Assembly: GCA_024278775.1 (NCBI GenBank)
Contig: JAJRSP010000176.1
Coordinates: forward strand, 1-39,361
Direction of reading: 5' to 3'
Length of the DNA stretch: 39,361 nt
DNA from: Planctomycetota bacterium
Lineage (GTDB): Bacteria > Planctomycetota > Phycisphaerae > UBA1845
Shown one piece after another: positions 1 to 8,222 of the stretch. The first letter of the stretch is position 1; the number at the start of each line of letters is the position of its first letter. The translations under genes and the position numbers were made by a program. A model generated the notes under the pieces. That model was not told where the DNA came from and did not search any database. It worked only from the letters and a program-made list of their open reading frames with translations.

Positions 1-3000
1 CAGAACCCGTTGACATCACACGTGGCGATACCGTTACACACGTTGTTGTCCTCGCAGTCCGCGTCAACGAGACACTCCACGCACAGATCGAGCGTTTCAT
101 TGCAGAGCAGCGGAACAGGACAGGGATCCCCCGGAGACGGGTTGCAGCCGGTGATCGGATCACACGTCTCGACCCCCGTACAGAAGAAGCCGTCGTCGCA
201 ATTCATGGGCGTTCCGGACTGACATCCAAGGACCGGATCACACGATTCCAAACCGTCGCAGACATTCCCGTTGTCGCAATTAAGAGGCGTACCCGGCAGG
301 CAGCCGGCGGCGGGATCACAGGTTTCAGCACCGGTACACACGTTACCATCATCGCACGCAAGGGGTGTGCCCGGCTGACAACCGCCAACCGGATCGCAGG
401 TTTCGATGCCGTCACACACGTTGCCGTTGTCACAAATCAACGGGACGCCCGGCTGACAACCCCACGTTGGATCGCAGCTCTCCAGGCCGTCGCACACATC
501 CGCGTTGTCACAGGAAAGAGGGGTTCCAGGCTGACACCCGTTGACCGGGTCGCAACTTTCCGTGCCGTTGCACACGTTCCCGTCATCACATACGATCGGT
601 GTGCCACTCTGACAACCGCTAACCGGATCGCAACTTTCCAGTCCCGTACATACGTCGTTGTCGTCGCAGGAAAGCGGCGTACCCGACTGGCAACCCTGAA
701 GTGGATCACACGTTTCGATGCCGGTGCAAACGTTTTGGTCGTCACAGACCAACGGTGTCCCGGCATGGCATCCCGTAAGCGGGTCGCAGGTTTCAACACC
801 GTTGCACGCATTGTTGTCGTCACACGCCAACGGCGTCCCCGCCACACAACCAACACCGAGCGTGCAGGTCTCGCTGCCGTTGCACACATTTCCGTCATCA
901 CACACCAGCGGGGTACCCGGCACGCAACCCGAATCCGGATCACACGTCTCGACACCGTTGCAGGGATCGCCATCGTCACACGCCAGCGCCGAACCACCCA
1001 CGCAACCAATCACCGGATCGCAAGTCTCGGTACCATTGCACACGTTGCCGTCATTACAATTGAGAGGTGTTCCCGGCTGGCAGCCGAGTATCACATCGCA
1101 GGTTTCGGTACCGTTGCAGGGGTTACCATCATCACAAACCAACGGCGAGCCACTTTGGCAACCAAGCACCGGGTCACATGTTTCGAGGCCGTTGCAGGGA
1201 TTACCGTCGTCGCAACTCAATGATGTACCGGATACACAACCGCTGCTTGGATCGCACGTCTCCAATCCGGTACACACGCTGCCGTCATCGCAGCTCAGCG
1301 GAGTACCGGGGACACATCCGCTACTCGGATCACACGTCTCCAAGCCGTTACACGCATTGCCGTCATCACAGCCCAGCGCCGCACCGCTCTGGCACCCGTT
1401 GGTGGGATCGCACGTCTCCAAGCCGTTGCAGGCATTGCCGTCGTCGCACGCCAGTGGCGTACCCGACTGGCAACCCAGCACGGGATCACACGTTTCCAAT
1501 CCGTTGCACACGTTCCCGTCATCACAACTCACCGGCGTGCCCGACTGGCAGCCCAACGTGGGATCGCATGTCTCCGCCCCGTTGCACACATTGCCGTCAC
1601 TACAAACGAGAGGACTACCGGGTACACAACCGGCCGCCGGATCACACGTTTCGATACCATTGCAGAGGTTCCCATCGCTGCAGTCGACAGGACTGCCGAC
1701 ACAAACCCCCGAGGCATCGCACTGATCGGTCGCCGTGCAGAGCAACCCGTCGTCGCAAACCGCCCCCGGCGTGGCAATCGCTTCGCAAAGCCCGTTCGTC
1801 GAATTACACACGCCCACGTGGCAAGCATCATCCAACGAGGAGCAGTCTACCGGGGTCCCCAAGCACACTTCGTTCGTGCAGGTGTCCGACACCGTACAGG
1901 GATCGCCATCGTCGCACGAACTCACGGTCAAGCAGGCGCTCATCACAACCGAAGCAATCGCATCGGCCAGGTCCGAACTCGGATTGGCGGACTGGAACGT
2001 AGAACCGCCGGTTCCGTCAGCCAACGCGTGCGCTAAACCAAGGACACATGAGCTTGAGTCATCTCCCGTCAACGGAAATACCAACACATTGTCGGCCGAG
2101 GCGATGGCGATGGCGTTGTCAACGGAATCCCGGTCACTACCGGGGTCGTCACAGCCGTCACCCAGACACGCGCCCTCGTCGCTGATCGGGACGATCACAC
2201 GAATCGCTCCCGGAAGCCAGGGATACCCGTCAGCCAGAATCGCAGTGGCCGGCCCCCAGTTCTCGTCGTCCTCGGTACTGCCGCTCCCGCTCAGATCGCC
2301 CGAACAACCATCCGGCTCACCCACCACAATATCGCCGAACAAATCGTGAACCGTCTCACCGGCAGACTGGCAGGAGAAGAGATCATCATCGTGATCGGGA
2401 TGGATCGCGAGAACGTGATGAGTAACGGAGATTCCCACCGAAAGCAATTCGGCAACGACGCCTTCGATGGTGTTGCAGATGTCCTCGCCCTCATCTTGCA
2501 TGGACTCCGAGGTGTCCACAATAAACACCACTTCGACCGGTGGACAAACCAACGTCGTACCCGGCTGACAACCGAGGGTCGGATCGCAGGACTCTATGCC
2601 GTTACACGGGTTGCCGTCATCGCAGACGAGCGGCGTTCCCGCCACACAGTTCTCATTGGTGTCACATGTTTCGTCACCGTTGCAGATATCGCCATCGGCG
2701 CATGATGTGCCCGGAGACGCGGGAACTCCCGCGAGGCAGCCCAGCGTTGCATCACATGTCTCGGTGCCGTTGCAGGGGTTGCCGTCATCGCACACAAGCG
2801 GTGTACCCGCCTGGCACCCGCAAACGACGTCACACGTTTCGATACCGTTGCAGGCGTCGCCATCGTCGCAATCGGAATTGACGGCACACGAACAACTAAA
2901 GCTGACTTTGTTGACGTAGATCTTGCCTTGGGTTTCACGAACCTTGAAACCATCGACGAGCGTATCTGCGGGGAGAACGGACCCGAGTGAGATCGACCCA

Positions 3001-4460
3001 CTCTTTGATCCGTCCGGTACGAACACGGCCGTGAGCTGTGCCGTCGTAATCACGATATCATAGCCCGACGACGCGACCGTCGAAACGAAAATCACCGGAG
3101 CGTCTTGGCTCGACTCGGACGATACCGACACGGTGGACGATGACACGGCCTGCCCATCTTCCACGGTGACGCGAAAAACCAGCTCTGTTTCGCGGAGAAC
3201 GTTCGGTGCGATGAAACGCGGTCGAGCCGTCGCAGCGTCAAGGAGAACCACCGGCGGACCCTGCACCTGGGTCCACTGGTAGCTCAACGTATCGTTGTCC
3301 GGATCCGTTGAGCCAAGAGCATCCAACATGACCGGTGTCAGGCTCGTCACGATCTGTGTCGTGCCGGCGTTGGCCATGGGCATCGAATTGTTCGGCGCTG
3401 GGGGATTGACCACCACCTGCACGGTATCGGTGGCGGACGTGGTGCCCGAGGTCACCAACACCTCGAACTCCAGCACAGTCGGCACCGCCACCACCGGTGC
3501 TTCAAAGACAGGCGTGCTCGCATGAACATCGGTAAAGGTAACCGTCGGACCGGAAAGCTGCGACCAGGTATATGTGATCGTCTGGCCCGGAATCGGCTCG
3601 CTCTGCGTCGCGTTTAGCGCAACCAGAGCCAAAGGCATCACGGTCTGATCCTGACCTGCCTCCGCAACGGCGGTCAGACTGATCTGCGAGCCGCCACCGT
3701 TGGAGGACAGCTCTATTTTGTTTAGACCAATCTCCACGCACCCGGCTTTGACGGAGCTATCAAAGGTGAAGACCAATTCTTCGTCCTTATCGCCACCGGT
3801 ACCGGCCAGTTCCTTGTTGCCATGACAGGCGCTGTTCTTGACGCCCGCGCCGTCCTTGTGGACGAACACTTTTCCGATCGTAGCGGCAGCAGCCGGATTG
3901 GTCGGGTCAGACGGAGAAATGTTGGCCTGCGCAGTCACCACAAAGGGAGCCGGTGACCCACCGGTCGTGATCGGTCTCAGGCTGGAGACACAAACATCAT
4001 CCGAATAGCCCTGCCCCGACTTTGTAAGAAGGGTCGGCATCGCGAACGATCCGCTGTCGCCACAAATGGGGATACAAAACCCACCGTTTCTCGAAGCGAA
4101 GTTCTCGATCGTGAAAGGCCCAAAAACCAGCCCAACCCCAATCGGCTGCGAGCACGACACATGCAAGTTCGTGTCGACGCCGTTGACGGTCAGCACCAGG
4201 TTGTTGCTGCGGAATTTCCCATTGGAGCTGCTCCCGAACAAGGGGAAGACATCACCATCATTGAGCACCGAATTGAAGATCACGCCCCCGCCGTCGTCAA
4301 TGGAGACCGTCGCACCGTTGTACCCATTGTAACGTAACTCCAAAAAGGTAACGCCGCCGTCGCATGAACAGGACGCGCGGACCGAAGTCTGAGCCGCACC
4401 GCACCAGACCACGGCCAACAATACCGCCACCTTGTTCCATTTCCCTATAGTCAACTTCAT
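1..4460 (-). CDS. Giant exported Cys-rich repeat protein with PKD-like and vWA domains (3' end outside window)
   Basis: The frame stays open from ATG at 4460 to the left edge (at least 1486 codons, no stop), so the C-terminus is missing. The start is followed by a typical signal peptide (about 29 residues, hydrophobic VAVLLAVVW core). Next come a Cys-containing beta-rich N-terminal domain (about 30-150), a further beta-rich stretch, and two PKD/REJ-like domains (about 270-450) with the 'YTWSQLSGP' and 'YQWTQVQGP' signatures. Four Cys-rich repeats (about 531-638) lead into a von Willebrand A domain (about 640-845) whose MIDAS motif reads DTSES. Some mixed Cys-rich sequence and then 20 uniform 26-residue repeats follow. 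The product is probably secreted or surface-attached and disulfide-rich; MIDAS-type vWA domains usually bind metal and a protein ligand. The ligand and function are unknown. Its vWA resembles that of the gene at 8223-10889. Confidence 0.85.
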   Translation of the reverse strand, partial: MKLTIGKWNKVAVLLAVVWCGAAQTSVRASCSCDGGVTFLELRYNGYNGATVSIDDGGGVIFNSVLNDGDVFPLFGSSSNGKFRSNNLVLTVNGVDTNLHVSCSQPIGVGLVFGPFTIENFASRNGGFCIPICGDSGSFAMPTLLTKSGQGYSDDVCVSSLRPITTGGSPAPFVVTAQANISPSDPTNPAAAATIGKVFVHKDGAGVKNSACHGNKELAGTGGDKDEELVFTFDSSVKAGCVEIGLNKIELSSNGGGSQISLTAVAEAGQDQTVMPLALVALNATQSEPIPGQTITYTWSQLSGPTVTFTDVHASTPVFEAPVVAVPTVLEFEVLVTSGTTSATDTVQVVVNPPAPNNSMPMANAGTTQIVTSLTPVMLDALGSTDPDNDTLSYQWTQVQGPPVVLLDAATARPRFIAPNVLRETELVFRVTVEDGQAVSSSTVSVSSESSQDAPVIFVSTVASSGYDIVITTAQLTAVFVPDGSKSGSISLGSVLPADTLVDGFKVRETQGKIYVNKVSFSCSCAVNSDCDDGDACNGIETCDVVCGCQAGTPLVCDDGNPCNGTETCDATLGCLAGVPASPGTSCADGDICNGDETCDTNENCVAGTPLVCDDGNPCNGIESCDPTLGCQPGTTLVCPPVEVVFIVDTSESMQDEGEDICNTIEGVVAELLSVGISVTHHVLAIHPDHDDDLFSCQSAGETVHDLFGDIVVGEPDGCSGDLSGSGSTEDDENWGPATAILADGYPWLPGAIRVIVPISDEGACLGDGCDDPGSDRDSVDNAIAIASADNVLVFPLTGDDSSSCVLGLAHALADGTGGSTFQSANPSSDLADAIASVVMSACLTVSSCDDGDPCTVSDTCTNEVCLGTPVDCSSLDDACHVGVCNSTNGLCEAIATPGAVCDDGLLCTATDQCDASGVCVGSPVDCSDGNLCNGIETCDPAAGCVPGSPLVCSDGNVCNGAETCDPTLGCQSGTPVSCDDGNVCNGLETCDPVLGCQSGTPLACDDGNACNGLETCDPTNGCQSGAALGCDDGNACNGLETCDPSSGCVPGTPLSCDDGSVCTGLETCDPSSGCVSGTSLSCDDGNPCNGLETCDPVLGCQSGSPLVCDDGNPCNGTETCDVILGCQPGTPLNCNDGNVCNGTETCDPVIGCVGGSALACDDGDPCNGVETCDPDSGCVPGTPLVCDDGNVCNGSETCTLGVGCVAGTPLACDDNNACNGVETCDPLTGCHAGTPLVCDDQNVCTGIETCDPLQGCQSGTPLSCDDNDVCTGLESCDPVSGCQSGTPIVCDDGNVCNGTESCDPVNGCQPGTPLSCDNADVCDGLESCDPTWGCQPGVPLICDNGNVCDGIETCDPVGGCQPGTPLACDDGNVCTGAETCDPAAGCLPGTPLNCDNGNVCDGLESCDPVLGCQSGTPMNCDDGFFCTGVETCDPITGCNPSPGDPCPVPLLCNETLDLCVECLVDADCEDNNVCNGIATCDVNGF
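123..1682 (-). repeat. Twenty in-frame 78-bp repeats coding 26-residue Cys-rich units
   Basis: Twenty consecutive units keep an exact 78-bp period inside the giant gene. Each unit has Cys at positions 1, 7, 13 and 19, an Asp-Asp-Gly after Cys1, 'CNG.ETCDP' in the middle and usually 'GTP' at 22-24. Units differ by many synonymous changes, so this is an old, selected protein repeat rather than a fresh expansion. Downstream of about 122 the pattern changes to a 'CVECLVDADC' type. Confidence 0.9.
2547..2870 (-). repeat. Four Cys-rich repeat units in front of the vWA domain
   Basis: Four units of the same family as the 20-unit array (26, 30, 26 and 26 residues) immediately precede the vWA domain. 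The second unit has a four-residue insertion containing 'SPG'. The vWA module therefore sits between two blocks of one repeat family, as if inserted into an array. Confidence 0.8.
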
Positions 4461-5416
4461 TAGTCGCTCACTTCCCGCTCACCGATGCAGGCCCACCTCG
4501 CCACCTGCACCGCAGCACCAACATGCTTCCCATGAACCCGACGCACCACCGGACCGAATGAGGGAGATGAGGGAATGATACGGCACCCGGCACGCGCCCC
4601 ACGGAAGTGCCACAATGTGACACCAGCGGAGCTCAACCCGACGCCATCGTGTCGACCAGCTCGGAGCAAAGCTCGCACGGTCAGCCTACCTTCCCCATTC
4701 TCCACCGCACGGCCCCAACAAGCGTCTCCCACTTCTCAGCGCCGCAGATCCACCTTGGCGAACCATCCTTCACGCAAAGGCATACACCGCGCACGCCCAG
4801 AGGCTCGACCAAGCAAGCTCTCGGGTCACGATGGACGCCTACACCCCCGCCAATATAGCCGATTACCGCTTCCCAGCCTAACAAAAAATGGGATAATTAC
4901 TAATAACTCTCCGGAAAACAACGCAATTGCGCCGTGGGTTCTATTATCAACCCTACAATGTAATCATGGCGTTTGGTGCGGATCAGGTTCCAGCTACTCA
5001 CTCTGGCGAAAGGCGTAACCAGTTACGCCTACGTCAGTTGCATCAGACGCATCAGGCGTCCCACCCTACACCAAAGACGCGGCAGGGACCTCTGCTCAGC
5101 CATCCTTCTGCCAATCTCCACCCGTCGCCAGGAACGTATCGTTTCAATGTCCCAATCGTTCGGCACGTTATCGGACAATAGTCACCGCCATTACCTCGGA
5201 CGGATGTCGGGCGAGCAACCGTCGGTCCGAAAATCAGAGCCTTCTGAATCATGTGGAATTGAACTGGTATTCGTGTTGAACCGGGCTGATTGCGTTGCTA
5301 GAGTGTCGTGGGGACGTTTTCGACGGAAGGGTTTGCCTTGCTGCCCGCAATAGCGTCACCCTTGTAGGGCATGGAAGCCTGCAGCGAAGAGCGTCGGCGA
5401 TGCTTGCGCACGCCGC
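4461..5416. other. 956-bp divergent intergenic region without a convincing gene
   Basis: This gap separates the divergent start of the giant minus-strand gene from the plus-strand dockerin-protein gene. Short open frames exist on both strands, but they have no recognisable protein features and no good ribosome binding sites. It must hold the promoters of both flanking genes; I could not identify clean -35/-10 pairs with proper spacing. It contains a perfect inverted repeat at 5011-5030, a weaker one at 4936-4953 and a small one at 5046-5060. Confidence 0.6.
5011..5030. promoter_or_regulatory. Perfect 9-bp-arm inverted repeat, operator-like
   Basis: Arms AGGCGTAAC and GTTACGCCT are exact reverse complements separated by only 2 bp. 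The spacer is too short for a good hairpin loop, so a dimeric regulator site is the more natural reading. It lies about 400 bp upstream of the dockerin-protein gene and 550 bp upstream of the giant gene. No regulator is known, so the role is inferred. Confidence 0.4.
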
Positions 5417-5431
5417 ATGGGGGAGCTGAAA

Positions 5432-8017
5432 GTGGGTAAGAAGCAAAAGCCTTACGTAACGGAACGAGATCGCACGACCCGGTTGCTGGTCTATGCACTG
5501 ACGGCGGCCTGTGCCATCGGTTCCACGGCCCACGCGGCCGATGTGCGCCAATGGCGCGTCCGCCAAGGAACCGCAACCCTCCAATTACGTGCTTCGGCCA
5601 TCGCGGGTGCAGGTGTCGCGTTGCGGTCCAGTTCGGAATCATCCTCGCCGTGGAGTATTGTGCACCCTGTCACGCCGGGGTCAGCGCTCACGGTAGATGT
5701 CACCGGCGGCAACGCAGCACTCGTGTCGGCAGACCTCGATGTTACTGAAGGATTTATCCTCAGCGGTAACCTCCGCTCGGTAGAGACGCGCGACATGCGC
5801 ATCCAGATGCCGCTTGGTTCCTACGCGCAGCAACTTACCATTTCGGGCACGACGACAGACCAGCAATTCCGCTTCGGAGCATCCGGGCTGATTGCCCTGG
5901 ATGTCGATGTGCGACTGGATTATCAAGCCGGCTTGGTTGTCTTGACGTCGGAGTGGGTGACTTTGTCCTCATCCTGGGCCAAGGCGTTAGGCGTGGAGGA
6001 TTATCTGGAGGCACCGCTTGCGGAATTGGTGATCGAACTGTCGGTCGAGTCGCTCGACCCGGCGGCTCCGGCGTTTCCCCCGGCGTATGCACCTGCCGAT
6101 TACACGGATACTATGGGTGGCGTGGCCGCCGTGGTGATTGGTCCGGACGTCACAGTAACCGCACTATCAGGAACGACGAGCTACGGGAGCGAGAATGTGA
6201 GTCTCAACGGAGATCCCGCACGCTGGGTGTCGGCGTTCTCCCTCGGCGCAATCTCATGCAACATCGGCGACGAGAACTTGTCCTGGGTTTTTGACAACAG
6301 TAACCAGCATCCGGTCATCTCCCAAAACCTGTACCGACTGAAACAGAGTCGATTTGAGCAGATCGGGCTATCGTGGCTGAAGCATGGTTTTTTCGCGACC
6401 GACGGCAACCAGTGCGGCACCTGTAGTGACACCGATGGCTCGGTCCCCGGCACAGTCGCTCTGGCACCGGGATGTTCGGACCTGTACAGCTCCTCCTTGA
6501 ACGGCAACTGGCGCTATCTTGGACCGCGATCCGAGGTGAACGCCCACACCGGGTTTTTCCCCGGTCCGCCACCCTACGGAACAAGAGATCCCTCCGACAT
6601 CATCGGACGACGGCTGCAGGTGGATAACGACGACCTGAGGCCGGCATCCAATATCGGCGCGGAGTACTTCACCGAGGTTCAGTACATCACTCCGGACGAC
6701 GCCGCAGCAGAAAACGACAACAACAACGCGTCCTATAAGCCGATCAACGTGCTCCACCTCGGAGGCGAAGAATTCGCGTTGGCTGACGCATTGGGTCCCA
6801 CCATGACGGAACGAGCGGCCATCTATGCCTGGGCGGCGGCCGACCCCACGGTAGTGATTACCGAAGCGCAGGTACCGGGCGAAGGGCTGTTCATTCTCGG
6901 AGCGAAAGCCACGGACCTGAACAACGGTTTTTTCCACTATGAGTATGCGGTTTTTAACATGAACTCCGATCGGTCAGGCGGGTCATTCAGCGTACCGCTT
7001 CCGGATGGAGCGTCCATTCTCAATATCGGCTTCCATGATGTGTTTTATCACAGCGGGGAACTCATCGACGGCACCGACTGGACGGCCACATTAGCACCCG
7101 GTTCGATTACATGGGCGACCACACCATTTGCTACGGACGAAAACGCCAACGCGTTACGATGGGGCACGCTGTACAACTTCCGTTTCGATGCAAGTGTCGT
7201 CCCGCAAGAAAGCACGGTCACCTTGGGGCTGTTCAAACCGGGTACGCCTGAATCCGTAGGCATCGTAACGGTCGGTCCGGCCATCGGTCTGGTGGACTGC
7301 AACGGCAACGGGATTTCTGATTTGTGTGATGTGGACTGCACGCGACTGGGGTGTAGCCTTCCGAACTGCGAAACCAGCATTGATTGCAACGGGAACGGTA
7401 TACCCGATGAGTGCGAACCGGATTGCAACACGAACCACATTCCGGACACCTGTGATCTGGATTGGGAAACAGGCGCGACGTGTGTTGGGTGCCAGGGGGT
7501 GACAGGCACGGCCGTCGATTGCGACGGCAACTTGATTCCGGACGTATGCGACCCTGATTGTAACGGTAACGGCACCCCGGATGCCTGCGAAGCCGTGCTG
7601 GATACGGATGGCGACAACGTGGAGGACTGCGACGACCTCTGTCCGTTCTCGACGCCACCGGGGTTGTGTGATTGCTTACCAACCTGTTGCTGTGACAACG
7701 GCATCTGCTTCGGCGGCCTGCCACCGGAAACCTGCCTGGCGATGCCGGGTTGTTTTCTACAGTGCCAGGTCCCCAAATGTCGGCTCGGGTGCCTGCTTGG
7801 AGACTCCGACGACGATGGTGATGTTGACCTCCGAGATACGGCGAGGATGTTGTCCTGTTTCAGCGGAAATTCCGCAGACCCGCTTTTTGTGTCGCCTGGG
7901 GCCGATTGTCTCAGGTGGTTTGATTTCGATGAGGACGGCGACGTGGATGGAGACGACTATTACCAGAACATCGTCGGTGAACGGTATTTATTTTTCGACG
8001 CTTTTTCCGGACCCTAG
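5432..8017 (+). CDS. Exported protein with Asn/Asp calcium repeats and C-terminal dockerin-like domain
   Basis: An N-terminal signal peptide (hydrophobic LLVYALTAACAIG, AHA-type cleavage) is followed by about 600 residues of planctomycete-style extracellular sequence rich in aromatic and Asn/Gly residues. Then comes a Cys/Asp-rich block with repeated 'DCNGNGIPDxC'-type calcium motifs (about 625-715). The C-terminus has two calcium loops, DSDDDGDVDLRD and DFDEDGDVDGDD, about 40 residues apart, as in dockerin type I. I chose GTG at 5432 because a GGGGGAG ribosome binding site lies 7 bp upstream; an in-frame ATG at 5417 lacks one. Known dockerins bind cohesins, and the next gene has a cohesin-like segment. 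Enzymatic function: none recognised. Confidence 0.8.
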   Translation: MGKKQKPYVTERDRTTRLLVYALTAACAIGSTAHAADVRQWRVRQGTATLQLRASAIAGAGVALRSSSESSSPWSIVHPVTPGSALTVDVTGGNAALVSADLDVTEGFILSGNLRSVETRDMRIQMPLGSYAQQLTISGTTTDQQFRFGASGLIALDVDVRLDYQAGLVVLTSEWVTLSSSWAKALGVEDYLEAPLAELVIELSVESLDPAAPAFPPAYAPADYTDTMGGVAAVVIGPDVTVTALSGTTSYGSENVSLNGDPARWVSAFSLGAISCNIGDENLSWVFDNSNQHPVISQNLYRLKQSRFEQIGLSWLKHGFFATDGNQCGTCSDTDGSVPGTVALAPGCSDLYSSSLNGNWRYLGPRSEVNAHTGFFPGPPPYGTRDPSDIIGRRLQVDNDDLRPASNIGAEYFTEVQYITPDDAAAENDNNNASYKPINVLHLGGEEFALADALGPTMTERAAIYAWAAADPTVVITEAQVPGEGLFILGAKATDLNNGFFHYEYAVFNMNSDRSGGSFSVPLPDGASILNIGFHDVFYHSGELIDGTDWTATLAPGSITWATTPFATDENANALRWGTLYNFRFDASVVPQESTVTLGLFKPGTPESVGIVTVGPAIGLVDCNGNGISDLCDVDCTRLGCSLPNCETSIDCNGNGIPDECEPDCNTNHIPDTCDLDWETGATCVGCQGVTGTAVDCDGNLIPDVCDPDCNGNGTPDACEAVLDTDGDNVEDCDDLCPFSTPPGLCDCLPTCCCDNGICFGGLPPETCLAMPGCFLQCQVPKCRLGCLLGDSDDDGDVDLRDTARMLSCFSGNSADPLFVSPGADCLRWFDFDEDGDVDGDDYYQNIVGERYLFFDAFSGP

Positions 8018-8222
8018 CGACTTTTGAGGACGTTTCGGTTATAGTGGCGTCGTGGGGTTGCGGGTGACTGTATAAAAAGAGGGTTGCATCCAGGCACTGC
8101 CGTGCTTGTGTTGACACCATTCTTTGTTGTTGGGAATCCGCGATGAGGGAAAAGAGGGCGCATGTCTTGCGCTGAGTAAACGGCTTGAGAGGCCTGAATC
8201 TATGTGCAAGGGAAGGAAGACT

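Noticed and set aside
123..1682. Regular 78-bp repeats as a CRISPR or satellite
   Set aside because: The whole unit is coding, there are no unique spacers, and synonymous changes dominate.
718..1725. Long plus-strand open frame through the Cys-repeat array
   Set aside because: It is the antisense of the exact 78-bp repeats; the reverse frame stays open because the period is a multiple of three. The protein has no coherent features.
4460..4732. 90-residue minus-strand frame whose stop overlaps the giant gene's start (TAATG)
   Set aside because: The overlap is tempting, but the sequence looks random and lacks a ribosome binding site.
4575..5353. Plus-strand frames in the 956-bp gap
   Set aside because: Low-quality, Pro/Arg/Ser-rich translations without a motif or good start.
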